From Sphingopyxis sp. YR583 (GTDB lineage Bacteria > Pseudomonadota > Alphaproteobacteria > Sphingomonadales > Sphingomonadaceae): a stretch of 64,000 bases of DNA. The stretch is taken from contig NZ_FNWK01000001.1 of assembly GCF_900108295.1 (NCBI RefSeq), positions 992,001 to 1,056,000 of the forward strand, in the 5' to 3' direction. Each line of letters opens with the position of its first letter. The first letter of the stretch is position 1. The notes under the pieces were generated by a model. That model was given only the letters and a program-made list of their open reading frames with translations. It ran no database searches and was not told the origin of the DNA. This document shows positions 51,865 to 60,222 of this stretch, piece after piece. Made by a program: the position numbers and the translations under genes.

Positions 51865-52821
51865 TCAGGAACCGATCCACGGCAGCGTCGTCCCGATATC
51901 CATCTGGTCGTTGACGCGATAGCGTTTTGGGAAGAAGCCCTCACCCTTGAGCGTACCGGCATCGATCCCGCCCAAAGCGCGATCGAGGTCGGCCAGATCC
52001 TTCATCGTCAGCCACGGCGCGGCATAGCCTTCTTCGCGGCGACAGCAATGCGCGGCCCAGAGGCGGGTTTCGGGAGGAAGCTCTTTCAACAGACGCTGCG
52101 CCGTACGCCGATATTCACCCCTGTTCGCGCCGGGCAGGAAGGCATAGAGCATCGTCGGATAGATATAGTCGCCGGTGAACAGCCGGCCGCCGGCCGCGTC
52201 ATAGAGCGAAACCGATTGCGGCGTATGCCCGGGCGTCGACAGCAGGCGCAACGTCCGCCCGCCAAGGTCGATCGTCGCGCCGGGTTTGATCCATTCGGCG
52301 ACTTCGAACGCCGGCGTCTCCAGACCGTCGAACATGCCGAGGAACTGATAGCGGCCGGGGCGGAAGCGGTTGCCGTCGGCATCGGCGCGGGTCGCCGGCA
52401 GGTCGACGATCGCGACGCGGTCGCCATCCTTGATCCCGGCGAGATGGTCATAGTGCAGATGCGACGGCAAGATTGTCACGGGGCGGTCGGTCAGCCCCTT
52501 GACCACCGGGCGCATATCGCGCGTGCCCGAGCCCGCGTCGAACAGCAGCGCGCGCTTGTCGCCGACGATCAGGTAGGAATAATTCGCCTGATAATAGCGC
52601 GGCTCGCCGATCGCATAAACGCCATGCCCCAGATCCTCGACAGCGAAATAGTCGTCCGCCATCCGGCCCTTGGCGATCCTGGCCGGTTCGGGCGACATCA
52701 CCGTTGCCGGATCGTTCAGCAGCGGCCAGCTTTCGGCATAGATATAGGGCGCGAACCGCGCGGCGGCGATCCCCGCCAAGGCTACCACCGCAAGCGACAC
52801 CAGAATAGCACGACGCGTCAT
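51865..52821 (-). CDS. Exported metallo-beta-lactamase-fold hydrolase
   Basis: 318 residues. A hydrophobic N-terminal segment (about 5-23) acts as signal or anchor. The MBL fold shows the metal motif HLHYDHLAG (H-x-H-x-D-H), a downstream histidine in LLSTPGHTPQSVSLYD, the aspartate in RLFTGDYIYP, and AAHCCRREEGYAAP with the last histidine. This set binds two metals in lactonases, glyoxalase II and related hydrolases, so thioester, lactone or lactam hydrolysis is possible. It is transcribed toward the flavoprotein gene and lies downstream of the second TonB receptor gene on the same strand (52 bases apart), so it is likely part of that transcript. Confidence 0.88.
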   Translation of the reverse strand: MTRRAILVSLAVVALAGIAAARFAPYIYAESWPLLNDPATVMSPEPARIAKGRMADDYFAVEDLGHGVYAIGEPRYYQANYSYLIVGDKRALLFDAGSGTRDMRPVVKGLTDRPVTILPSHLHYDHLAGIKDGDRVAIVDLPATRADADGNRFRPGRYQFLGMFDGLETPAFEVAEWIKPGATIDLGGRTLRLLSTPGHTPQSVSLYDAAGGRLFTGDYIYPTMLYAFLPGANRGEYRRTAQRLLKELPPETRLWAAHCCRREEGYAAPWLTMKDLADLDRALGGIDAGTLKGEGFFPKRYRVNDQMDIGTTLPWIGS

Positions 52822-52873
52822 TCATCCCCCCCTGCAGGAAAAGGCCCCGCCCCTGCGGGCGAGGCCTATCGGA

Positions 52874-55282
52874 TCAGAAGCTTTTCGTGAAGCGCAGGCC
52901 GACCCGCCGCGGCGGCGCGACCGAGGTGGAGAAGCGGCGGAAATAGACGGTATTGCCGCCCGCATTGACCACATTCTGGTTGTAGAGCGCCGAATCCCGG
53001 ACGCCGATTTCGGCATATTCGTTGAAGATATTGTCCGCATAAAGCGTGACCGAATAACCGGCATCCTTGTTGACGAGGCCGATCCGCGCGTAGCTGATCG
53101 AATAGGACGGCAGCGTCAGGCTGCCACCCCGTCCCCCCGTCGTGGTGAGCACGTTGCCCGAGAAAGTGCTGCTCCAGCCCATGTCGAGGTCGAGCGAATT
53201 GCTGACCGGCGTCGTATAGGACAGCGACACGCTGCCGCGATGCTTGGCCGATCCCGGCAGGCGATCGCCCTTTTGCCCGTCGATATAGACGGTATCGAAT
53301 CCCGGCGGTGCGATCGTGGCGATCAGGTTGGGCGACAATTCGTCGAGCTGCGCATCGGTATAGGCATAGCTGCCCTGCAGGCGAAGCCCCTCGGCCAACC
53401 GCGCATCGAGGCTGAGCTCGACCCCCTTGCTCGACGCGCCATTGCCGTTGACGGTGATCCCCACCTGTCCGACCTGCGTCGCCGAACCGATCTGGACATC
53501 CTTCCAGTCGACATAGAAAAGCGCGCCGTTGAGCGTCAGACGCCGGTCGAAAAGCTCGGTCTTCAGCCCGATTTCATAGTTGGTCGTCGTATCGGGCTTA
53601 TAGGCCAGTTCGTTTGGCTGGCCGCACACGAAGACGTCCACCGGCAGCGGCGTCGGGCACGGCGACACGCCGTTCGAATTGCCGCCGCGATAGCCCTGAC
53701 TGACCGTCAGATAGCCGAGGATGTCAGGCGAGAATTTATACGACATGTTGAACTTGCCGAGCACGCCGTCGTCCTTCTGGCCGCCCGGCGTAGCCGGGAA
53801 GAACGCCGGCCCTGAAGGGGGGACCGGGCCAAAGGCGAACTGCGCCGAGGTGACCAGGTCATATTTATAATAGCGCCCGCCGACCGTCACATTGAGCGCG
53901 TCGGTGAGGTCATAGGAAAGCTCGCCATAAACGGCATATTCCTCGCGCTTGCGCAGATCGAGCGAGATATAGTCGCGCAGATCGCCGGTGTAGAATCCGG
54001 GGATCAGCTCCGCATAATCGATGCGCTGCTTATATTTGTTGTAGAAACCGCCGATCGCCCAGTTGAACGGGCCGCCGCCGGTCGAAACGAGGCGCAGCTC
54101 CTGATTGATCCGCTCTTCCTTGACGCGTTCATCGGTGTAGTCGACGAGCGGATCGAAGTTTTCGTATCCAAAACCGAGCTGGATCGCGAGGTCGGTCTGG
54201 TCGCGCTGCGCCCGCGAACGATAGTCCGAATAGCTCGATGCAGAGGTCAGCTTGGCAAAGCCGAGATCGAAACTGGCTTCCAGTGCCACCAGTTGATTGT
54301 CGCGCTTCGACGGTTCCTCGACGCGCAGCGCCGATTCATATTTGCCGATCGTGACGGGCAGATTGGTCAGCCGCGCCGACGAAGACTGGCGGCCGCCGCT
54401 GTCCTGAAACTGGAAATAATAGGTAAGGTTGAGGTCGATGGCGTCCGACGGCTGCCAGCGCGCGGCCACCCGGCCCGACCAGGTGTCCTCATAGTTCACA
54501 TCCTTGACGCGCCGGAAATTCGCTTCGCGCCCGGCCGGGGTGGCCAGCGCATTCGGCAGCGACACGCCCGGCGTCTGCACGACATAAGGCTGGTCAATGA
54601 AACCTGAATCCTCGAGCCGGTCGAGCGATGCCCGGAGCGCGAGATTGGACGCGACCGGAATGTTGATCGTCGCTCCCGCATCGAAGCTCGCCGAACCCGC
54701 CGAATCATATTTATAGACGTCGCCGCGCACATCGAGCGAGAAGGCGTCGAACTGCGGACGGCGCGGAATATAGCGGATTGCGCCGCCCAGCGTGCCGGCG
54801 CCATAGAGCGTGCCCTGCGGCCCGAGCAGCACCTCGATGCGCTCCATGTCGTTGAGCTTCAGCTCGATGAACACCGGCGTTTCACCGAGGTAGGTCGCGA
54901 CCGTGCCGCCGCCATCATTGCCGACGTCGTTGGCGCGGAGCGGTTCGGCGTTCAGGCCGCGCACAATGATCTGGCTGGCGCCGCGCGAGCCCTGGTCGAT
55001 GATGCTGATCCCGGGAACGGCGCGGGTCGCTTCCGCGATCGAGCTCAGACCTTCGCGTTCGAGCTGGTCGCCCGTGACGGCCGCAATGTTGATCGGCGTA
55101 TCCTGGACCGTCGTTTCGCGGCGCGTCGCCGTGACGACAATCTCGTTCGGATCGGCGTCGCTCGACGCCCCCTGCGCCATCGCCGCGGCCGGCATCATTG
55201 CCGACAACAGGACGCCGCCAGCGGCGGACCCCATCAGTCCGATCCGGATGGTGCGGCGGTTCGCGGTGCGCAGTCTTGACAT
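52874..55282 (-). CDS. TonB-dependent receptor (second)
   Basis: 802 residues. The start MSRLRTANRRTIRIGLMGSAAGGVLLSAMMPAAAMA is a long signal peptide, then DPNEIVVTATRRET is the TonB-box region and plug start. The plug has VRGLNAEPLRANDVGNDGGGTVATYLGETPVF and IEVLLGPQGTLYGAGTLGGAIRYI. The barrel ends PPRRVGLRFTKSF with terminal phenylalanine. GGGGGA precedes the ATG. The many Asp/Asn-rich loops fit uptake of a polar organic compound. It is divergent from the S12 hydrolase gene across a 158-base spacer that holds an imperfect copy of the GntR operator, so it is likely induced with the catabolic genes. Confidence 0.93.
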   Translation of the reverse strand: MSRLRTANRRTIRIGLMGSAAGGVLLSAMMPAAAMAQGASSDADPNEIVVTATRRETTVQDTPINIAAVTGDQLEREGLSSIAEATRAVPGISIIDQGSRGASQIIVRGLNAEPLRANDVGNDGGGTVATYLGETPVFIELKLNDMERIEVLLGPQGTLYGAGTLGGAIRYIPRRPQFDAFSLDVRGDVYKYDSAGSASFDAGATINIPVASNLALRASLDRLEDSGFIDQPYVVQTPGVSLPNALATPAGREANFRRVKDVNYEDTWSGRVAARWQPSDAIDLNLTYYFQFQDSGGRQSSSARLTNLPVTIGKYESALRVEEPSKRDNQLVALEASFDLGFAKLTSASSYSDYRSRAQRDQTDLAIQLGFGYENFDPLVDYTDERVKEERINQELRLVSTGGGPFNWAIGGFYNKYKQRIDYAELIPGFYTGDLRDYISLDLRKREEYAVYGELSYDLTDALNVTVGGRYYKYDLVTSAQFAFGPVPPSGPAFFPATPGGQKDDGVLGKFNMSYKFSPDILGYLTVSQGYRGGNSNGVSPCPTPLPVDVFVCGQPNELAYKPDTTTNYEIGLKTELFDRRLTLNGALFYVDWKDVQIGSATQVGQVGITVNGNGASSKGVELSLDARLAEGLRLQGSYAYTDAQLDELSPNLIATIAPPGFDTVYIDGQKGDRLPGSAKHRGSVSLSYTTPVSNSLDLDMGWSSTFSGNVLTTTGGRGGSLTLPSYSISYARIGLVNKDAGYSVTLYADNIFNEYAEIGVRDSALYNQNVVNAGGNTVYFRRFSTSVAPPRRVGLRFTKSF

Positions 55283-55317
55283 GACAATCCCCCAATGGCT
55301 AACAGTCGATCTGCGTT

Positions 55318-55335
55318 TAGGACATTTTATCCAAT
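55318..55335. promoter_or_regulatory. Imperfect copy of the GntR operator between receptor and S12 genes
   Basis: TAGGAC-ATTTT-ATCCAA (55318-55334, followed by T) matches the perfect palindrome at 49629-49645 in four of six left-arm and all six right-arm positions, with the same five-base spacing. It sits in the spacer between divergent genes, where one bound regulator could control both. Confidence 0.6.
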
Positions 55336-55440
55336 TTTGAAATGAAAAATTTCCCCACCCCGTTGTTGACGGCGTAGCAAAGGGAAAGCTGGTCAAAGAA
55401 GACGGCGCACACCGCGCGATCGGATGGGAGGCAGAGGCTG

Positions 55441-56922
55441 ATGTCGACTCGGCGGGAATTCCTGAAAACGGGCGCGGCGCTTGTCGCAGCTGGCGGCGTC
55501 GCGACCCCGCCGGTGGCAATGGCAGCGACCTCAGCAGCGGCCTCAAGGGCATCGGACAGCGCGCCGACAGTCGATTTCGTCGCTGCGCTGCGCGCCGCGG
55601 TCGACGCGCATCGCATCACCGGAGCTTCCTTTGCCTATTGGGACGGCAGCACGCTGCACAGCGCCGTGGCCGGGCTCCGTAACAGCGTCACCGGCGATCC
55701 GGTCACCCCCGACACGCTGATGCACGTCGGCTCGATCACCAAGGTCGCCAATGCCACGCTGGTGATGCAGCTCGTCGACGACGGGCTGATCGCCCTCGAC
55801 GATCCGGTCCTCAAGCATATCCCCGAACTGCGCACCCGCGACATGGACGCGCTCGGCCGCGTCACCTGCAAGATGCTGATCAATCACAGCAGCGGGATCG
55901 ACGGCGAATGGCTGCCCGAATATGGCCCCGACCAGGAACGCATCGTCGACACGATCAACCGTTGCGCCGGTCTCGGCCAGTTGTTCGCACCGGGTACGGA
56001 GACGTCGTACAACAATGTCGCGACGGTGATCGCCGGCTATCTGACGCAGAAACTGCGCGGCGAGAGCTGGTACACGCTCGTCAGGAAGCGCATCTACGAA
56101 CCGCTCGGCATGGCGCATGCCCTCGTCGATCCGCTCGACGTGCCGCGCTTCCGGACCAGCATCGGCGATCTTACCGACTATACGACGGGCAAGATGTTCC
56201 AGACCAGGCGGCCCTTCCTCGCGCCAAGCTTTGCCCCGGCCGGCGCGACGCAGATGACCACGGCGACCGACCTCGTCGACTTCGCGCGCGCGCTGATCGG
56301 CGGCGGGGTCGGCACCAACGGCACGCGCATCCTGTCGGAAGCATCGGCGCGGGCGATGATCACCAAGACCAGCGAATATGTAAGCATGGGCGTCGAATCG
56401 CATGGCTATGGGCTAGGCTGGAGCATCCAGCCCGGCGGGCTCGTCAGCCATGGCGGCGGCGGGCCGGGCGTGCGGTCGATGCTCGTCGCGCATCCCGCCA
56501 CCGGGCGCGTCGCGGCGTTGCTGACCAATTGCGATCGCGGCGACGCGCTGATGGACGCGTTTCTGAATCCGGTCACGCGCGGCTGGACCGGCCTCAAACC
56601 CCCTGCCCCGTTGCAGCGGAGCAGCAAGCGCATCGATTCCGCGCGCTATGTCGGCACCTATGAGAATAACGCCGATCGCTATGTGATCGCCGCCGCAGCG
56701 GGTGGGCTGACGCTGCGGACCTATGACAAGATCGGGACCTACGACAACTCGGATATGGAAAAGCCGGCGCTGAAACTGGCGTCGATGGGCGATGGCCTGT
56801 TCGAACGGCCATCGTCCTTCGCCGGCGTCCAGCCGGGATTGCTCCGCTTCGTAAAGCCGGGCCCCGACGGCAAGGCCCGCTTCCTCGCGGATGGAGGACG
56901 GCTCCTTGCCCGCGTCGGCTGA
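55441..56922 (+). CDS. Tat-exported S12 family serine hydrolase (beta-lactamase/D-aminopeptidase fold)
   Basis: 493 residues. The start MSTRREFLKTGAALVAAGGVA is a Tat signal. The penicillin-binding fold shows SITK (S98-K101) as the S-x-x-K motif, SYNN as Y-x-N and SHGGGGP as the K-T-G equivalent H-x-G, so all three catalytic elements are present. A C-terminal domain of about 100 residues (from PPAPLQRSSKRIDSARYVGTYENN) has a lipocalin-like beta character, as in D-aminopeptidase/esterase EstB relatives. The group includes D-aminopeptidases, D-amino-acid amidases and esterases. It overlaps the M19 gene by 32 bases and likely acts in the periplasm on what the divergent TonB receptor imports. Confidence 0.9.
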   Translation: MSTRREFLKTGAALVAAGGVATPPVAMAATSAAASRASDSAPTVDFVAALRAAVDAHRITGASFAYWDGSTLHSAVAGLRNSVTGDPVTPDTLMHVGSITKVANATLVMQLVDDGLIALDDPVLKHIPELRTRDMDALGRVTCKMLINHSSGIDGEWLPEYGPDQERIVDTINRCAGLGQLFAPGTETSYNNVATVIAGYLTQKLRGESWYTLVRKRIYEPLGMAHALVDPLDVPRFRTSIGDLTDYTTGKMFQTRRPFLAPSFAPAGATQMTTATDLVDFARALIGGGVGTNGTRILSEASARAMITKTSEYVSMGVESHGYGLGWSIQPGGLVSHGGGGPGVRSMLVAHPATGRVAALLTNCDRGDALMDAFLNPVTRGWTGLKPPAPLQRSSKRIDSARYVGTYENNADRYVIAAAAGGLTLRTYDKIGTYDNSDMEKPALKLASMGDGLFERPSSFAGVQPGLLRFVKPGPDGKARFLADGGRLLARVG

Positions 56923-58003
56923 TCCCTGCCGCCGCGCCGTCCTGAGTGGCGCACTCGCGGCGGGGGCCGCGATCAGCCTCCCCGGCGGCGCGTTCGCCAA
57001 GGCAAGGCCGGCGGGGCAGCGGATCGTCGTCAACGGTCTCGACCCCTCGGCACGCTCGCCCGAATTTCTCGCGATGCTCCGCAAGGGCGGCGTCGATTGC
57101 TGGCACCAGAGCGTCGGCGACGACTTCGCGTCCTTCGCCAGCCTGTTCCGCTTCTTCGACGAGAACAAGGCCGAGATCGGTCAGGCGCGCAGCGTGCGCG
57201 ACATCCGGCGCCTCAAGAGCGAAGGGCGCCTCTCGCATATCGCGGGTTGGCAGTCGGCGGGCGGACTGATCGTCGGCGGCGAGCCCCAACTCGGAAATCT
57301 GCGCGCCTATCGGGAAGTTGGCCTCCGCATCTGCGGCATATCCTATAATCTCGCCGACCCGTTCGGCGGCGGTTGCCTCGAACCCGACACCGGGCTGACC
57401 CGCGCCGGGCACCGGCTGGTCGAGGCGATCCACAAGGAAAATCTTGTCCTCGACATCGCCGGGCACACGAACGAGAAAACCTCCTTCGCCGCGCTCGCCG
57501 TCTCGTCGGGCGTCCCCGTCATCTGCAGCCACACCAATGTGCGCGCCCTCAACGATAATCCGCGCTGCACCACCGACGCGATGTTCGAGGCGATTGCCAG
57601 GACCGGCGGCGTGGTCGGCGTCACCGCGTTCAGCGACTTCCACGTCCGCAAGGCGAGCGATGCGAAGCTCGTCCGCTCGCCGCAGGCAAGCCTCTACCGG
57701 CATCTCGACCAATATGACTATCTGAAACGGCTGATCGGTATCGATCACATCGGCCTCGGCCCCGATTTCCTCGAAGGTCGCAACAATGACGTCGGGCCGC
57801 TGACCCAGGCCGACGTGATCCTGATGGCGCCCGAAGCCTATACGCAGGAATTGCCGTGGGATTATGTCAAGGGCTTCGAAAATATCGGCAAATTGCCGAA
57901 TGTCGTGACGGGGCTCGCGCAGCGCGGCTGGACCGACGACGAACTGCGCAAGCTGACCGGCGACAACTGGCTGCGCATCTACGAAGCGGTGTGGGGAGAA
58001 TAG
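56891..58003 (+). CDS. Membrane-dipeptidase-like (M19 family) protein with altered metal site
   Basis: 370 residues. A Tat/Sec-like leader (DPCRRAVLSGALAAGAAISLPGGAFA) precedes an amidohydrolase barrel. The C-terminal M19 motifs are recognisable: LVLDIAGHTNEKT and VPVICSHTNVRALNDNPR hold the two family histidines, and GIDHIGLGPDFLEG the aspartate. The N-terminal H-x-D motif (DGHNDLP in renal dipeptidase) reads VVNGLDP, and the bridging glutamate segment (G-x-E-G/N-G) reads AGWQSAGG. Two of five metal ligands are therefore missing. Activity with another metal or a non-peptidase role is possible. The ATG has no ribosome site; a TTG at 56906 lies eight bases after GGAGG and may be the real start. 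Confidence 0.87.
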   Translation: MEDGSLPASADPCRRAVLSGALAAGAAISLPGGAFAKARPAGQRIVVNGLDPSARSPEFLAMLRKGGVDCWHQSVGDDFASFASLFRFFDENKAEIGQARSVRDIRRLKSEGRLSHIAGWQSAGGLIVGGEPQLGNLRAYREVGLRICGISYNLADPFGGGCLEPDTGLTRAGHRLVEAIHKENLVLDIAGHTNEKTSFAALAVSSGVPVICSHTNVRALNDNPRCTTDAMFEAIARTGGVVGVTAFSDFHVRKASDAKLVRSPQASLYRHLDQYDYLKRLIGIDHIGLGPDFLEGRNNDVGPLTQADVILMAPEAYTQELPWDYVKGFENIGKLPNVVTGLAQRGWTDDELRKLTGDNWLRIYEAVWGE

Positions 58004-58006
58004 ACG

Positions 58007-59302
58007 ATGTCCGCGGAAGGGGCAGCGCCGGTTGCGGCGTCGAGGAAGCAGGTCGCCGGGGTGTGCCTCGGCAACGCCATCGAATTCTACGATTTCGTCA
58101 CCTATGCCTATTTCGCGGCGCAAATCGGGCGGACCTTCTTTCCGTCCGACACGCCGGGGCTCAGCTTGCTCGCGTCGCTCGCGACCTTCGGCGTCGGCTT
58201 CCTGACCCGGCCACTCGGCGCGATCCTGCTCGGACGGTTCGCCGACCGGGTCGGCCGCAAGCCGGCGATGCTGGTCTCTTTTGGCCTGATGGGGTTTGCG
58301 TCGCTCGCGCTGCCGCTCATTCCGTCCTACGCCGCAATCGGCGTCGCCGCGCCGGTGATGGTGGTGCTCTGCCGCCTGATCCAGGGCTTCGCGGTCGGCG
58401 GCGAGGTCGGCGCCGCGACCGCCTTCCTGATGGAAGCGGCCCCGGCGAACCGGCGCGGCCTCTATACCTCGCTGCAGGCGATGAGTGCTGACCTCTCGGC
58501 CCTGACCGCCGGCATTATCGGGCTGCTGCTCTCGTCGCTGATGAGCGACGCGATGCTCGACGCATGGGGCTGGCGCATCGCCCTGCTGCTCGGCGCGGTG
58601 ATCATCCCGATCGGCCTCGTCCTGCGGCGCACCCTCGTCGAAACGCTCCATCCCGAAGCCGCGAACGATCCGGTGGAGATCGCCGTCAGCTATCGCCGCG
58701 TCGCGATCGCCGGGGTGTGCCTCGTAGCGGCGGCGACGACGACCAACTATCTGCTCAAATATATGACGACATATGCCAGCGCGACGCTGGGCATGACGAC
58801 CCAGTTCGCCTTCGGCGCGACGGTGGTGGTTGGCGTCTGCGGCGCCATCTGCGCGCCGCTCGCCGGATCGCTGTCGGACCGCATCGGGCGCAAGCCGGTG
58901 ATGCTGGTGCCGTGGATCGCCCTCGCCCTCGCCGTCTTTCCCTGTTTCGAACTGCTCGAACAGCAACGGACGGCAACCGCGCTCTATGTTGCCTGCGCGA
59001 TCCTCGCGATCTGTTCGACCTTCGCCTCATCGGTCTTCTTCGTCGTGATCGCAGAATCGCTGCCGCAGCGCGTGCGCTCGGGCGCACTCGGCCTGATCTA
59101 TGCGCTGGCGGTATCGGTGTTCGGCGGGTCGGCGCAATTTACCGTCGCCTGGCTGACCCAGTTGAGCGGTAGCCCGATGACCCCGGCCTGGTACATGATT
59201 GGCGGCGTGATCATCGGCCTGATCGCCATGTATTCGATCCCGGAAACAGCGCCGGTCAAACGTGCGCGCCTCGCGGCGCACGACACGGGAGCAAATGCAT
59301 GA
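58007..59302 (+). CDS. MHS family (ProP-like) MFS transporter
   Basis: 431 residues with 12 predicted transmembrane segments. LGNAIEFYDFVTYAYFAAQIGRTFFP is the metabolite:H+ symporter (MHS) start, where E-x-Y-D-F is diagnostic; GVGFLTRPLGAILLGRFADRVGRKPAML holds motif A, and LIQGFAVGGEVGAATAFLMEAAP motif B. Relatives carry proline, betaine, shikimate, alpha-ketoglutarate or citrate. It would import the hydrolysis product of the two upstream exported hydrolases. GGGGAGAATAGACG precedes the ATG, three bases after the M19 stop, and the last bases overlap the TSUP gene as ATGA. Confidence 0.92.
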   Translation: MSAEGAAPVAASRKQVAGVCLGNAIEFYDFVTYAYFAAQIGRTFFPSDTPGLSLLASLATFGVGFLTRPLGAILLGRFADRVGRKPAMLVSFGLMGFASLALPLIPSYAAIGVAAPVMVVLCRLIQGFAVGGEVGAATAFLMEAAPANRRGLYTSLQAMSADLSALTAGIIGLLLSSLMSDAMLDAWGWRIALLLGAVIIPIGLVLRRTLVETLHPEAANDPVEIAVSYRRVAIAGVCLVAAATTTNYLLKYMTTYASATLGMTTQFAFGATVVVGVCGAICAPLAGSLSDRIGRKPVMLVPWIALALAVFPCFELLEQQRTATALYVACAILAICSTFASSVFFVVIAESLPQRVRSGALGLIYALAVSVFGGSAQFTVAWLTQLSGSPMTPAWYMIGGVIIGLIAMYSIPETAPVKRARLAAHDTGANA

Positions 59303-60189
59303 TCCCGTCGCTCACCCACATTATTCTTGCCGCACTGAGCCTCATTGCGATCTGGTTCGCAGTCCGCTGGTGGAAGCTTGAACGGCGCAATGCCGAAACG
59401 CCCCCCGCCGGGCGCCGCCCCGGTCCGGTTGATCTGGCCATTGGTTTCGTCGCCAATTTCTTCGACACGCTCGGCATCGGCTCCTTCGCCTCGACAACGG
59501 CGGCTTTCAAACTCTCCGGCCATGTGGCGGATGAAAAAATTCCCGGCACGCTTAACGTCGGCCATGCGCTGCCGACGATTACGCAGGCGTTGATCTTTAT
59601 CGCGATCGTTTCGGTCGATCCGGCAACGCTGATCGGGATGATCGTCGCAGCGGTCGCAGGAGCCTGGCTCGGCGTCGGTTTCGTCGCCCGCCTGCCGCGG
59701 CGCGCCATCCAGATCGGCATGGGCGTTGCGCTGCTCTGCGCCGCAATCCTGTTCCTTGTCAGCCTGCTCGGGCTGATGCCGGGCGGCGGCGTTGCGGAGG
59801 GGCTGGAAGGTGCGAAGCTGGCCCTTGCGGTTGCGGTGAGTTTTCTGCTCGGTGCGCTGATGATGCTCGGCGTCGGGCTGTATGCGCCGTGCCTCATTCT
59901 CGTCAGCCTGCTCGGCATGAACCCGCTCGTCGCCTTCCCGATCATGATGGGCTCGTGCGCCTTTCTGATGCCGGTGGGCGGCGCTCGCTTCGTCGCCAGC
60001 GGCCGCTACAGCCTGCCCGCGGCACTCGGGCTCGCAGTGGGAGGCGTCCCGGCGGTGCTGATTGCCGCCTATCTGGTCAAGTCGCTACCGCTCGACTGGC
60101 TGCGCTGGCTGGTGGTGATCGTCGTCGCCTACGCTGCAATCAGCATGCTCTGGTCGGCGCGGCGCGATACGCCTGCCACCGCCCCTTAA
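59299..60189 (+). CDS. TSUP (TauE/SafE) family permease
   Basis: 296 residues with eight or so transmembrane segments in two repeats. PGPVDLAIGFVANFFDTLGIGSFASTTAAFKL and LLGALMMLGVGLYAPCLILVSLLGMNPLVAFPIMMGSCAFLMP are the paired TSUP signatures. Family members export sulfite, sulfoacetate or other sulfonates, or import organic sulfur or carboxylates. It overlaps the MHS carrier gene by four bases and lies 33 bases before the aldehyde dehydrogenase gene. An aldehyde dehydrogenase paired with a TSUP exporter is the arrangement of SafD and SafE in taurine-degrading Neptuniibacter, where sulfoacetaldehyde is oxidised and sulfoacetate exported; whether that holds here is open. Confidence 0.87.
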   Translation: MIPSLTHIILAALSLIAIWFAVRWWKLERRNAETPPAGRRPGPVDLAIGFVANFFDTLGIGSFASTTAAFKLSGHVADEKIPGTLNVGHALPTITQALIFIAIVSVDPATLIGMIVAAVAGAWLGVGFVARLPRRAIQIGMGVALLCAAILFLVSLLGLMPGGGVAEGLEGAKLALAVAVSFLLGALMMLGVGLYAPCLILVSLLGMNPLVAFPIMMGSCAFLMPVGGARFVASGRYSLPAALGLAVGGVPAVLIAAYLVKSLPLDWLRWLVVIVVAYAAISMLWSARRDTPATAP

Positions 60190-60222
60190 TCCCAGTTCAC
60201 AGATCGAAACAGGAGGGCCGCT

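Noticed and set aside
56594-58966. A 790-codon open frame on the minus strand
   Set aside because: It is antisense to the S12, M19 and MHS genes, which have clear family motifs and overlapping operon spacing.
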